Below are positions 16,388 through 25,431 of a DNA stretch of 64,000 nucleotides, piece after piece. Source of the stretch: Bordetella genomosp. 13 (GTDB taxonomy: Bacteria; Pseudomonadota; Gammaproteobacteria; Burkholderiales; Burkholderiaceae_B); contig NZ_CP021111.1 in NCBI RefSeq assembly GCF_002119665.1, forward strand, positions 2,790,001-2,854,000, given 5' to 3'. The notes under the pieces are model-generated. The model was not told the DNA's origin and did no database searches. It was given only the letters and a program-made list of their open reading frames with translations. The position numbers and the translations under genes were made by a program. The first letter of the stretch is position 1. Each line of letters opens with the position of its first letter.

Positions 16388-18118
16388 ATGTCGGAAAAAC
16401 TGGAAATCACCGGCGGCGAAGCCATCGCCCGCATGTTCGCGGCGCACGACGTGGAACTAATGTTCGGCATGGGCGGCTTTCAGCTGCTGCCCTATTACGA
16501 CGCGGTGCGGCGCCTGAGGCTGAACCACCACCTGATCAACGATGAGCGCTGCGCGGTGTTCGCCGCCGACGCCTACACCAAGGTCAGCGGCAAGCCGGGC
16601 GTATGCGACGCCACGCTGGGCCCCGGGGCCACCAATCTGGTGACAGGCCTGGCCGAAGCCTACAACGCGGGTACGGCCATGGTCGCGCTGGTGGGCGACT
16701 CGCACCGCCTGCATTCGTGGAAGAACATGACGCAGGAGGCGCGTCAGCTCGAAGTGCTGCGGCCCGTCGTCAAGGACGTGCTGCGCGTGGAGAAGATCGA
16801 GCGCATTCCTGAACTCGTGCGCCGCGCCTTCAGCATCGCCACCAGCGGGCGGCCCGGCCCCGTGGTGCTGGACGTTCCCGAGGACATCGCGCACGAGGTC
16901 CATGCGTTCGACGCCTCTGCATTCCAGGCCAGTGAGGTGTATCGCCGGGCGCCCGCGCTGCGCTGCCGTCCCGATGCGCAGGCCGTACGCGAAGCCGCGG
17001 ACCTGCTGGCCAAGGCCAGACGCCCGCTGATGCTGTGCGGCGGCGGAGTGCACATCAGCGACGCGGCGGACACGGTGCAGGACTTCGCCCGCCGCTTCAA
17101 CATCCCGGTCGCCCACACCATGAGCGGCAAGGGCGCCATCGCCTGCAGCGATCCGCTCAGCGCGGGCCTGTTCGGCCGCTACAGCCGCAAAGCCAACGAC
17201 TTCATCGCCACATCCGACTGCCTGTTCGTGGTCGGCTGCAAGCTGGGCGAGGTGGCCACGCGCCGCTACGAACTGCTGGCCGGCGGCGCGCCCATCATCC
17301 ACCTGGACATCGTGGCCGAGGAGTTCGACCGCACCACACAGCCCACGCTGCGCCTGTGGGGCGACGTGCGTGCGACGCTGCAGGAACTGGGCGAGGCGAT
17401 GGGCCCGGCTGAAGGCATCAGGCAACAGCGCCAGGCCTATGCCGAGGAAGTGGCGCAGGCCAACGCCGAATGGCGCGAATCGGTGCAGGCCAAGCTGACC
17501 TCAACCGACCGCCCGATCGGTATGGCCCGCCTGATGCACGAACTGAACGCCACGCTGCCCGAAGACGGCATTCTGGTGGCGGACGGCGGCTTCGCCGCGC
17601 ATTGGGGCGGCCTGCTGTTCGACACCAAGCGCGCCGGACGAGGCTTCGTGCCGGACCGCGGCTTCGCATCCATCGGCTACGGCATCCCGGGCGCCATCGG
17701 CGCGGCGATCGCGGCGCCCGGCCGCCAGGTCGTCAGCCTGACGGGCGACGGCGGCTGCAACATGTCGCTGGGCGAGCTGGAAACCGCCGTGCGCATGGGC
17801 CTGTCGTTCACGCTGATCGTGGTCAACAACGCCGCATCGGGCTACATCAAGGCCCTGCAGCACCTGATGTACGGCAGCGGCAGCTATCAATCGTCGGACC
17901 TGGCCGAGACCAGCTACGCCGATGTCGCGACCGCGCTGGGCTGCCACGGCATCCGCCTGGAAGACCCGGACCGCATCCGGGACGCCCTGCGCGAGGCCTA
18001 CGCCTGCAAGGGCCGCCCCACGGTGCTGGACGTCGTCGTCACGCGCGATCCCGCGCACATGCTGCCCGGCGTGGACAGCCGGGCGGCCAAGATCAAGCCG
18101 GGCGATCGCATCGCGTAA
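16388..18118 (+). CDS. Thiamine-diphosphate-dependent enzyme, acetolactate synthase-like
   Basis: 576 residues with all three domains of the POX/ALS family. The N-terminal domain has NDERCAVFAADAY with E53 as the cofactor-activating glutamate, then GPGATNLVTGLAEAY. The central domain follows at about 195-340. The C-terminal ThDP fold has GDGGCNMSLGELE and, after the usual spacing, VVNN for the metal. A Shine-Dalgarno AAGGAG precedes the ATG. The neighbours (repeat protein, Bug receptor, SDR) point to a catabolic 2-keto acid decarboxylase or carboligase and not to valine synthesis; no regulatory small subunit is present. The reaction cannot be fixed from sequence. Confidence 0.92.
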   Translation: MSEKLEITGGEAIARMFAAHDVELMFGMGGFQLLPYYDAVRRLRLNHHLINDERCAVFAADAYTKVSGKPGVCDATLGPGATNLVTGLAEAYNAGTAMVALVGDSHRLHSWKNMTQEARQLEVLRPVVKDVLRVEKIERIPELVRRAFSIATSGRPGPVVLDVPEDIAHEVHAFDASAFQASEVYRRAPALRCRPDAQAVREAADLLAKARRPLMLCGGGVHISDAADTVQDFARRFNIPVAHTMSGKGAIACSDPLSAGLFGRYSRKANDFIATSDCLFVVGCKLGEVATRRYELLAGGAPIIHLDIVAEEFDRTTQPTLRLWGDVRATLQELGEAMGPAEGIRQQRQAYAEEVAQANAEWRESVQAKLTSTDRPIGMARLMHELNATLPEDGILVADGGFAAHWGGLLFDTKRAGRGFVPDRGFASIGYGIPGAIGAAIAAPGRQVVSLTGDGGCNMSLGELETAVRMGLSFTLIVVNNAASGYIKALQHLMYGSGSYQSSDLAETSYADVATALGCHGIRLEDPDRIRDALREAYACKGRPTVLDVVVTRDPAHMLPGVDSRAAKIKPGDRIA

Positions 18119-18152
18119 CGCCGGCCACCATCATCCACAGGAGGAGACAACC

Positions 18153-19118
18153 ATGAAGAACATCCGTACCTGGCTAGGCGTCGCGGCGCTGACGCTGTGC
18201 ACCGCCACGCAGGCCGCCGGCTATCCCGACCGTCCGGTCAAGCTGATCGTGCCCTTCCCGCCGGGCGGCACGTCCGACGTGGTCGGCCGCATCTTCGCCG
18301 ACGCGCTCGGCAAGGAACTGGGGCAGACCGTCGTGGTCGAGAATCGCAGCGGGGCCGGCGGCTCGGTCGGCACGCGCGCCGTGGCCTCCGCGGCGCCGGA
18401 CGGCTATACGCTGCTGCTGGCCACCTCGAGCACCAACGGCACCAACCCCGCGGTCTACAAGACGCTGCCCTACGATGCGGTGAAGGACTTCACGCCCGTC
18501 ACGCAGATCATCCGCGTGCCCGGCGTGATCGCGGTCAACAAGAACTTTCCGGCCAAGGACTATGACAGCTTCGTCAAGCTGATCAAGCGCGAACCCGGCA
18601 AGTACTCGTACGCGTCCTCGGGCAACGGCGGGGCCACGCACATGGCCATGGAATACTACAAATCGCTCTCCGGGCTGAACATCATGCACGTGCCCTATCG
18701 CGGCACCGGCCCGGCGCTGAACGACGTCATCGCGGGCCAGGTGGGCATGATCTGGGACACCGCGGCATCGTCGATGCCGCACATCCAGGCCGGCAATCTG
18801 CGCGCCATCGTGGTGGCGGCCAAGACGCGCCTGACGCAGCTTCCCGACGTGCCCACCTTCGCCGAGGTCGGCCTGCCCGACTACGACGCCGAGATGTGGA
18901 ACGGCCTGCTCGGCCCCGCCAACCTGCCGGCCGACGTGCTGAGCAAGCTGAACGCGGCATCGGTGAAGGCGCTGGCCGATCCGCAGGTGAAGGCCAAGTA
19001 CGCCGGCGTGGGCGCCTACGTGGTGGCCGACAGCCCGCAGGAGTTCGCACAAGTCATCAAGGAAGACGTGGCCAAATGGAAGAAGGTGGCCGAGTCCGCG
19101 AACATCACGGTAGAGTGA
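18153..19118 (+). CDS. Bug/TctC-type receptor 2
   Basis: 321 residues. The ATG at 18153 follows GGAGGAG and opens a Sec signal (KNIRTWLGVAALTLC, cleavage after TQA). The mature part shows YPDRPVKLIVPFPPGGTSD, VENRSGAGGSVGT and APDGYTLL. No TctAB nearby. It lies 34 bases after the ThDP enzyme and 3 bases before the SDR, so it probably recognises the substrate of that pathway. Confidence 0.93.
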   Translation: MKNIRTWLGVAALTLCTATQAAGYPDRPVKLIVPFPPGGTSDVVGRIFADALGKELGQTVVVENRSGAGGSVGTRAVASAAPDGYTLLLATSSTNGTNPAVYKTLPYDAVKDFTPVTQIIRVPGVIAVNKNFPAKDYDSFVKLIKREPGKYSYASSGNGGATHMAMEYYKSLSGLNIMHVPYRGTGPALNDVIAGQVGMIWDTAASSMPHIQAGNLRAIVVAAKTRLTQLPDVPTFAEVGLPDYDAEMWNGLLGPANLPADVLSKLNAASVKALADPQVKAKYAGVGAYVVADSPQEFAQVIKEDVAKWKKVAESANITVE

Positions 19119-19121
19119 ACC

Positions 19122-19916
19122 ATGGGTCAGCGTCTGGCCAACAAGGTGGCTCTGGTCTTCGGCGCGGGTTCGTCGGGCCCGGGCTGGGGCAACGGCAAGG
19201 CGGCGGCGGCGCTGTACGCCCGTGAAGGCGCGCGCGTCTATGCGGTGGACCTGCGCGCCGAGGCCGCCGAGGAGACCCGCGCCGTCATTGCCGGCGAGGG
19301 CAACGTATGCACGGCGCTCACGGCGGACGTCACGCGATCCGAGCAGATCGAGTCCGTCGTGCGCGCGGTGCTGGACCAGGAGGGCCGCATCGACGTGCTG
19401 CACAACAACGTGGGCATCACCGAGATGGGCGACCCCATCGAGGCCAGCGAGGAAAGCTGGCATCGCGTGATGGACACGAACCTGACCGGGGTGTTCCTGA
19501 CGTGCAAGCACGTGCTGCCCGTCATGCTGAAGCAGTCTTCGGGCAGCATCGTCAACATCTCGTCGCTCGCCTCGATCCAGGTCAACCAGTATCCCTACAC
19601 CTCTTACTACGCCGCCAAGGCAGGCCTGAACCACCTGACGCGGTCGCTGGCTGTGCGCTACGCGCCGAACAACATCCGCGTCAACGCGGTGCTGCCCGGC
19701 GTGATCGACACGCCATTGATCTATACGCAGATCGCCGGCCAGTTCGAGGACGTGGAAGAAATGCGCCGGCGCCGCAACGCCGCCAGCCCGATGGGCCGGA
19801 TGGGCGACGCCTGGGACGTCGCGCATGCCGCGCTGTTCCTGGCCAGCGACGAGGCCAAGTACATCACCGGCGTGTGCCTGCCGGTCGACGGCGGCAAGGC
19901 CTGCGCGGGCCGCTGA
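19122..19916 (+). CDS. SDR family oxidoreductase
   Basis: 264 residues. The cofactor loop is GAGSSGPGWGNG, the same rare GPGWGNG form as in the SDR at 11537. HNNVGI lies near residue 90; the catalytic Ser is in ISSLAS and YYAAKAG gives Tyr and Lys. The C-terminus is CLPVDGGKACAGR. It begins 3 bases after the Bug gene and ends where the opposing IclR gene ends: the two stop codons touch (TGA TCA at 19914-19919), so there is no spacer for separate termination. Confidence 0.92.
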   Translation: MGQRLANKVALVFGAGSSGPGWGNGKAAAALYAREGARVYAVDLRAEAAEETRAVIAGEGNVCTALTADVTRSEQIESVVRAVLDQEGRIDVLHNNVGITEMGDPIEASEESWHRVMDTNLTGVFLTCKHVLPVMLKQSSGSIVNISSLASIQVNQYPYTSYYAAKAGLNHLTRSLAVRYAPNNIRVNAVLPGVIDTPLIYTQIAGQFEDVEEMRRRRNAASPMGRMGDAWDVAHAALFLASDEAKYITGVCLPVDGGKACAGR

Positions 19917-20717
19917 TCAGCGCAGTTCGGCCGTCAGCGCGGCCGACTCGCGCTGCAGCGCCGACACCACCTCTTGCAGGCGCGGCCCCGACAGGCGCGA
20001 GCGAATGGCCGCCACGCTCAGCGCCGCCACCACGCGCTTCTCGCGGTCGTAGACCGGCACGCCCACACCAAGCATGTCGGGAATGATGCGTCCGGGATTC
20101 AGGGCATAGCCGTTGCTGCGCGAGGCGGCGATGTCGGCGCGCAGCATTTCCAGCGTGGGCAGATCGGGCGCGGCCGCGACGTCGTATTGCGCGAGCACGC
20201 GCTCGACCTCATCGTTGGGCATGAAGGCCAGCAGGGCCAGGCTGCCCGCCCCCACGCCCAGCGGACGGCGATGGCCGACCTCGAGCGTGAGAATCTTGAC
20301 GGGGAAGTCACCTGTCTTGCGATCCACGCAGACCGCCTCATAGCCCGAGCGGATGGACAGGAAGCTGGTGTCGCCCGTGCCGTCGGCCAGCCGGCGAACC
20401 GCGGGTTCGGCGATGGCCTTGATGCCGTGCCGGCTCTCGGCCGCCAGCCCCAGGATATAGGCCTCGCGGCCCAGGCTGTACGTCTTGCGGGCGGCGTTGA
20501 GGCTGAGGAACCCTTCCTGCAGCAGCGCGGACAGCATGCGGTGCGCGGTGGGCGGCGTCAGCCCCAGGTCGCGCACCACGTCCGTCAGGCTGACGCCGCG
20601 AGCCGATGCCGCACCGACGTACTTCAGTATGTGCAAGACCCGCAGAATGCTTTGCGCGCCGCCCACGGTGTCCGTACTGCGCAGCGAGGCATAGGTGGGC
20701 GGCTTGGCGGTGGGCAT
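19917..20717 (-). CDS. IclR-family transcriptional regulator
   Basis: 266 residues. The winged helix is at about 20-85 (SILRVLHILKYV, GLTPPTAHRMLSALLQEG), followed by the IclR effector domain with RKTGDFPVKILTLEVG and GVGVPVYDREKRVVAALSVA. It converges with the ThDP-Bug-SDR operon and is upstream of the Bug-MmgE-TRAP operon that starts behind it. Either could be its target. The paired palindromes at 15421 and 15540 are candidate sites. Confidence 0.92.
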   Translation of the reverse strand: MPTAKPPTYASLRSTDTVGGAQSILRVLHILKYVGAASARGVSLTDVVRDLGLTPPTAHRMLSALLQEGFLSLNAARKTYSLGREAYILGLAAESRHGIKAIAEPAVRRLADGTGDTSFLSIRSGYEAVCVDRKTGDFPVKILTLEVGHRRPLGVGAGSLALLAFMPNDEVERVLAQYDVAAAPDLPTLEMLRADIAASRSNGYALNPGRIIPDMLGVGVPVYDREKRVVAALSVAAIRSRLSGPRLQEVVSALQRESAALTAELR

Positions 20718-20770
20718 GGTGGCGCAAGTTTACCGTCCTATGCCCACCGACGGATCGTTTCCGCAAGCCC

Positions 20771-21742
20771 TCACAGGCTGGGCTGCAGATTGCCGTCCTT
20801 CACGACCTTCCTCCACGTCGCGATCTCGCTCTTCAGGAAGTCGGCCGCCTGTTGCGGACTGCCGGCCATCACGTCGGTGCCGTCGCGCGCCAGCATCTCC
20901 TGCAGGGCGGGACGCGACAGCGCCTCGCGCGCCGCCTTGTTCAATACCTGGATCGCCTCGGGCGGCGTGCCGGCGGGCGCGGCCAGCACGAACCAGTTGC
21001 GGGCCTCGAAGCCCGGCATGGTCTCGGCCACGGTCGGCACGTCAGGCAGGATGGCCATGCGCTTGCTGCCGGTGGTGGCAAGCACCTTGAGCTTGCCCGA
21101 TCGCACGTGCACCAGCGAGGACGCGGGATTGTCGACCATCATGTCGACCTCGCCGCTGATCAGGTCGACAAAGGCGGCACCCGCCCCCTTGTACGGGATC
21201 TTCATGAACGAGACGCCGGCCTGCGCGGCCAGCTTCTCGGTGGCCAGCGCCTGCATGCCCGTGCTGCCGCTCAGCGCCACATTCACGCGCTCCTTGCGCT
21301 TGACCATCTCGAGGGCCTCGGTAAGCGTGTTGGCCTTGAAGTTGTTGCTGGCCACCACCACCTGCGGCGCGGCCGCCATGATCATCACGGGCGAGAAATC
21401 CTTCACCGGGTCATACGGCACCGAAGGATAGAAGGCCGGCGTGGTGGCGAACGCGGCCGAGCTCAGCAGCAGCGTGTAGCCATCCGGCTTGGAGCGCGCC
21501 ACGTCGGTCGCGCCGATCTGGCCCGTGTTGCTGGCCTTGTTCTCGACCACCACGCTCTGGCCCAGGATGTCGCCCAGCTCCTTGGCGAAGGGGCGCGCCA
21601 GGGCGTCCACGCCGCCGCCGGCCGCGAAGGGCACCACCACCCGTATCATCCGCTCGGGATACGCGGCCAGGCTGGGGCCGCCGGCCGTCAGCACGCCCAC
21701 CGACAACATCATCGCCGTGATCCACTTCTTGTTCGATTGCAT
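20771..21742 (-). CDS. Bug/TctC-type receptor 3
   Basis: 323 residues. The start at 21742 follows GGAGGAG and opens a Sec signal ending near GGPSLAAYP. Mature motifs: RVVVPFAAGGGVDALARP, VENKASNTGQIGA, KPDGYTLLL. It lies 26 bases downstream of the MmgE/PrpD gene, in an operon that also encodes a TRAP permease. So this operon holds parts of two different transport systems, with the TctAB partner missing. Confidence 0.92.
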   Translation of the reverse strand: MQSNKKWITAMMLSVGVLTAGGPSLAAYPERMIRVVVPFAAGGGVDALARPFAKELGDILGQSVVVENKASNTGQIGATDVARSKPDGYTLLLSSAAFATTPAFYPSVPYDPVKDFSPVMIMAAAPQVVVASNNFKANTLTEALEMVKRKERVNVALSGSTGMQALATEKLAAQAGVSFMKIPYKGAGAAFVDLISGEVDMMVDNPASSLVHVRSGKLKVLATTGSKRMAILPDVPTVAETMPGFEARNWFVLAAPAGTPPEAIQVLNKAAREALSRPALQEMLARDGTDVMAGSPQQAADFLKSEIATWRKVVKDGNLQPSL

Positions 21743-21768
21743 CGTTCTGCTCCTCCACTGAAAATGAT

Positions 21769-23145
21769 TCATGCTGCGGCCAGGCGTATCACCTGCGCCG
21801 CGTCGGGCGCCTGCTCGAGCTCCCATACCGCGGCGATGAGCCGCTCGGCATCCACGCCCGAGCCGCCGTGGCGGCACAGCGTGCGCAGCTTGTCCTCCAG
21901 CGCCGCATCCGACAGCGGCCGCGCGCGCGACCCCTGGGCTGCCTCGATGTCGCGCACGAGCACCTGGCCATCGGCCAGCTCGACGCGAACCTGCACCGCA
22001 TCGACCGAGCAGGCCTCGTCATCGCGAAACCGCACGCGTTCGCCCAGGGCGCGCAAGGCGGGCTCGGCGACGGCCTCGTCGGAGAACTCGTCCAGGCCGG
22101 CGCGGCCGCGCACCAGCGCGGCCGCCACGGCGTGCTGCGCGCTGACCTGCGACTGCCGCCCGGTCCGGATGCCCGGGCGATCGGTGCGCTGGCGCAGCAG
22201 CGGATGCCCCACCAGCAGCACCGATTGCACGCTGCCCACGCCTGCCCGCTGGTAGCGTTCGTCGCGCGACAGGTCCAGGCACGCCTCGATCACCGGGTTC
22301 AGCACCACGCCGCAGGGATATGGCTTGTAGGTGTTGTTCAATATCTCCCAGCGGGTGCCCAGGTCTTGCGCCACCGGCGCGATGTCGGGCGAACTGGCGG
22401 CCACCCGCAGATAGCCTCGTTCGCCTTCCAGTGCGCACGGCGGGCCGTCGAAGCCCTCCTCGGCCAGCAGCGCCGACAGCAGTCCGTTGCGCGCGGCATT
22501 GCCCACGCTCACACTCTTGGCCATGGTGCCCAGCGTCTCGACCAGGCCGCCCGCCTGCACGGCGGCCGACGCCAGCGCCCAGGTCAGCGCCTGCTCGCCC
22601 AGGCCCAGGCGCTTGCCCACGGCCAGCGCCGAGCCGAACACCCCGCAGGTGGACGTGATGTGCCAGCCCCGCGCATAGTGTTCCGGCGACATGGCGTTGC
22701 CGATGCGGCAGGCGGCCTCCACGCCCAGCACGAACGCCAGCAGCAGGTCCTCGCCGCGCATGGGCCGTTCTTCGGCCAGGGCGAACAGCGCAGGCGCCAC
22801 CGGCGCGGTGGGGTGGATGATGGTGGGATGGTGCGTGTCATCGAAGTCGTAGACGTTCGCCGCCATCGCATTCAGCGCCGCGGCGGTCAGGATGTCGACC
22901 CGCGCGCGGCGACCGATCACGGTGGCGCGGTCGTTCGCGCTGTAGCGGGCATACGTGCGCAGCGCGATGTCCAGCGTCGGATCGTGCGCCGGCGCCAGCG
23001 CCACCGCGAAGAAGTTCATCAGCGAGCGCCGGGCTTCGTGGCGCACCGCCTCGGGCACGTCCTGCCACCGGCACTGCGCGGTAAAGCGCGCCAGCGGTCC
23101 GGTCACATGCACGGCGGCATCCGGATTTTTCTCATGCATCGTCAT
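21769..23145 (-). CDS. MmgE/PrpD family protein
   Basis: 458 residues, the usual length. Members include 2-methylcitrate dehydratase PrpD, cis-aconitate decarboxylase and many uncharacterised dehydratases. The all-helical N-terminal domain contains YDFDDTHHPTIIHPTAPV near residue 100, the conserved Asp/His active region, and GWHITSTCGVFGSALAVG near 165. The C-terminal lid follows from about 265. No other propionate genes are present, so a methylcitrate role is unlikely. Its start overlaps the permease stop in ATGA (23142-23145). Confidence 0.9.
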   Translation of the reverse strand: MTMHEKNPDAAVHVTGPLARFTAQCRWQDVPEAVRHEARRSLMNFFAVALAPAHDPTLDIALRTYARYSANDRATVIGRRARVDILTAAALNAMAANVYDFDDTHHPTIIHPTAPVAPALFALAEERPMRGEDLLLAFVLGVEAACRIGNAMSPEHYARGWHITSTCGVFGSALAVGKRLGLGEQALTWALASAAVQAGGLVETLGTMAKSVSVGNAARNGLLSALLAEEGFDGPPCALEGERGYLRVAASSPDIAPVAQDLGTRWEILNNTYKPYPCGVVLNPVIEACLDLSRDERYQRAGVGSVQSVLLVGHPLLRQRTDRPGIRTGRQSQVSAQHAVAAALVRGRAGLDEFSDEAVAEPALRALGERVRFRDDEACSVDAVQVRVELADGQVLVRDIEAAQGSRARPLSDAALEDKLRTLCRHGGSGVDAERLIAAVWELEQAPDAAQVIRLAAA

Positions 23146-25250
23146 TCAACCTGTTGAGGCAACCACATCACGATCTGCGGAAAGACATACAGCAGCACCA
23201 GGAACAGCAGGATGATCAGCACGAAGGGCAAGGCGCCCTGCATGATGTCGGTGAAGCGCGCCTTGTCGTTCATGCTGCGCAGCACGAACAGCACCATGCC
23301 CACCGGCGGCGTGATCAGGCCCACCTCGATCATCAGCACCAGGAAGATGCCGAACCAGATCGGGTCGATGCCCAGCGACATGGCGATCGGGAAGGTGACG
23401 GGCAGCGTCATCAGCATCATCGCGATGGACTCGACGAACATGCCCAGCACCACATAGCAGAGCACCATCGCGGCCACGATCATCCACGGCTCGAGCGACG
23501 ATCCCTCGATCAGGTCGACCAGCGCGCGCGGCACCCGCAGGAAGTCGAAGATCCAGCTGAAGATGGCCGCGCCCACCACGATCAGCAGCAGCAGCGCCGT
23601 GACCTTGGCCGAGTCGAAGGCGATCTCCCACAGGGCGCGCCAGCTGAGCGTGCGCCGCACCAGGCACAGCACGAAGGCGCTGACCGCGCCGATGGCGGCG
23701 GCCTCGGTCGGCGTGGCGATGCCCGCGTACATGGACCCGAGCACCGCGCCGATGATCGCAATGAAGGGCACCATGCCCGTGGAAGCGGCGAGCTTTTCGC
23801 GCATCGTGTATGAACGCGACGCGGGGGCCGAGCCCGGCCGCAGCAGCGCCCACACCAGCGCCCCGCTCATGAAGCACAGCATCAGCAGCAGCCCCGGGAC
23901 GATGCCGCCCAGGAACAGATGCGTGACCGAGGCACCCACCGTCGTGCCGTAGATGATCATGGGAATGCTGGGCGGGATCAGGATGCCCAGCGTGGCGCCC
24001 GCGGCGGCCACACCGTAAGTCAGCTTGGGGCTGTAGCCGCGCGCGATCATGTCTGGGCAGGCGACCTTGCCCAGTGTGGCGGCGGTCGCCAGGCTGGAAC
24101 CCGACACCGCGGCGAACACCGCCGAGGCGCCTGCCGAGGCATGCGCCAGGCCGCCAGGCGCGCGGCCGAACCAGCGCACCAGCGAATCGAACATGCCCGT
24201 CGTGATGCCGCTGCGCAGCAACAGGCCGCCCATGAAGATGAACATGGGCACCGCGGTCAGCGTGAAGGTATTGGTGCCGCTCCATGCGCGCTCGGCCAGC
24301 AGCGACAGCTGCGGCTTGGACAGCAGGAAGTACACGCCGAAGAGCCCCACCAGCCCCAGCGCCACGCCGATGCGCACACCCAGGAACAGCAGCAGCATCA
24401 TCGAGGCCACCAGCAGCGCGCCGACCGTGGCCAGGGATTCGCCCCGTGCCAGGCCATACAGCAGCGCGCATCCGCCGGCCACCGCCACCACGTACGACAG
24501 CGTGCGCCAGCCGCTCCAGGCCCACATCCCCACCACCATGGTCACGGCGATCGCCGCCATGGCCCAGTCGAAGCGCGTGCCCGCGATGGTGACGGGCCGG
24601 CTGCCCAGCGACAGTAGTACGACGACCAGCGCGGCCAGCAGGATGGGGAACAGCCAGCGGCGCCATGCCTGCGCCGGCGGACCAAGCCGGTAGATATCCA
24701 CCAGGATCGACATGCTGAACACCGCCATACCGATGGAGACGGACAGCTGCGGCATCCACTGCGGCGTCGACAACAGTCCCCAGTCTCGCGTGTCGTTGAT
24801 GTACTCGCGCACATTGAAGCTGGCCATCTGCCAGGCCAGCACCAGGGCGAACAGCAAGGCCAGCCACTGGCCGACCAGTTCGGCCTGCCTGCGCGCGGCC
24901 GGCTGCAGCCGGTCCACCCACAGCTCGACCTGCACGTGGGCATTGCCGGCCTGCGCCGCCGACAGTCCGAAGAACACCATGGCGACCAGCAGATAGCCCG
25001 AGATCTCGGTGGCCCATGACGTGGGCGAGTTGAAGGCATAGCGCGAGAAGATCTCGTACGACATGATCGCCGCCATGGCCAGCAGCACCGCGGTGGCCAG
25101 CCAGCCGGAACACCGGCCGATGCGGTCCAGCACCCGGATGACGATGAAGTCGTTCCTGTCCGACAGCGGATATGGCGAGGCCGCCGAGATGATTTCTCCG
25201 GCGTCCGTGACTGCCGGCGCGGCGGGGACCGGGATTTCCAAAGCGCTCAT
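23142..25250 (-). CDS. Fused TRAP transporter permease DctQ-DctM
   Basis: 702 residues. Residues 35-205 are a four-helix DctQ-type small subunit (SYEIFSRYAFNSPTSWATE is typical) and residues about 270-695 are the large DctM subunit with some twelve hydrophobic helices; LRSGITTGMFDSL, IPPSIPMIIYGT and LITPPVGMVLFVL are DctM marks. An extra hydrophobic linker of 2-4 helices lies between. It forms the sodium-driven inner membrane part of a TRAP system; the divergent DctP at 25432 is the obvious receptor. It is the only TRAP permease in the window and might also serve the orphan DctP at 4070. Confidence 0.93.
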   Translation of the reverse strand: MSALEIPVPAAPAVTDAGEIISAASPYPLSDRNDFIVIRVLDRIGRCSGWLATAVLLAMAAIMSYEIFSRYAFNSPTSWATEISGYLLVAMVFFGLSAAQAGNAHVQVELWVDRLQPAARRQAELVGQWLALLFALVLAWQMASFNVREYINDTRDWGLLSTPQWMPQLSVSIGMAVFSMSILVDIYRLGPPAQAWRRWLFPILLAALVVVLLSLGSRPVTIAGTRFDWAMAAIAVTMVVGMWAWSGWRTLSYVVAVAGGCALLYGLARGESLATVGALLVASMMLLLFLGVRIGVALGLVGLFGVYFLLSKPQLSLLAERAWSGTNTFTLTAVPMFIFMGGLLLRSGITTGMFDSLVRWFGRAPGGLAHASAGASAVFAAVSGSSLATAATLGKVACPDMIARGYSPKLTYGVAAAGATLGILIPPSIPMIIYGTTVGASVTHLFLGGIVPGLLLMLCFMSGALVWALLRPGSAPASRSYTMREKLAASTGMVPFIAIIGAVLGSMYAGIATPTEAAAIGAVSAFVLCLVRRTLSWRALWEIAFDSAKVTALLLLIVVGAAIFSWIFDFLRVPRALVDLIEGSSLEPWMIVAAMVLCYVVLGMFVESIAMMLMTLPVTFPIAMSLGIDPIWFGIFLVLMIEVGLITPPVGMVLFVLRSMNDKARFTDIMQGALPFVLIILLFLVLLYVFPQIVMWLPQQVE

Positions 25251-25431
25251 GGTGTCTCCTATCTGCGGCGCGTCGGGATGTCGGGCTGCGCGCCCTCATC
25301 CTTTGGTTCTTTGAAATTTTTCTGTGCCGGTATTATAGGCATATTGTATGATTGACTGCTCGAATTTCCGCATTAGGGAATTCGAGCGAGAACATCCACA
25401 GCGCGCCAAGCGCCCCACAGAGGAGACACGC
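25251..25431. promoter_or_regulatory. Divergent promoter region for TRAP permease and DctP
   Basis: 181 bases. A consensus minus-strand -10 (TATAAT) occupies 25332-25337. The sequence ATTGTATGAT at 25343-25352 resembles ATTGTATTAT in the promoter at 28885-28894 and is a candidate site for the GntR protein at 26597. The plus-strand DctP gene has an AGGAG ribosome site. Confidence 0.45.

Noticed and set aside
16388..18118. Biosynthetic acetolactate synthase IlvB
   Set aside because: There is no IlvH/IlvN regulatory subunit, and the context is catabolic.
18174..19826. 550-codon minus-strand open frame
   Set aside because: It lies opposite the Bug and SDR genes, both well supported, and shows no recognisable fold.
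21769..23145. Methylcitrate-cycle PrpD
   Set aside because: No prpB, prpC or acnM genes are nearby, and the operon encodes transport proteins.
23146..25299. 717-codon minus-strand frame overlapping the TRAP permease
   Set aside because: The other frame on the same strand encodes a clear DctQM membrane protein; this one is Arg/Gly/His-rich with no membrane helices.
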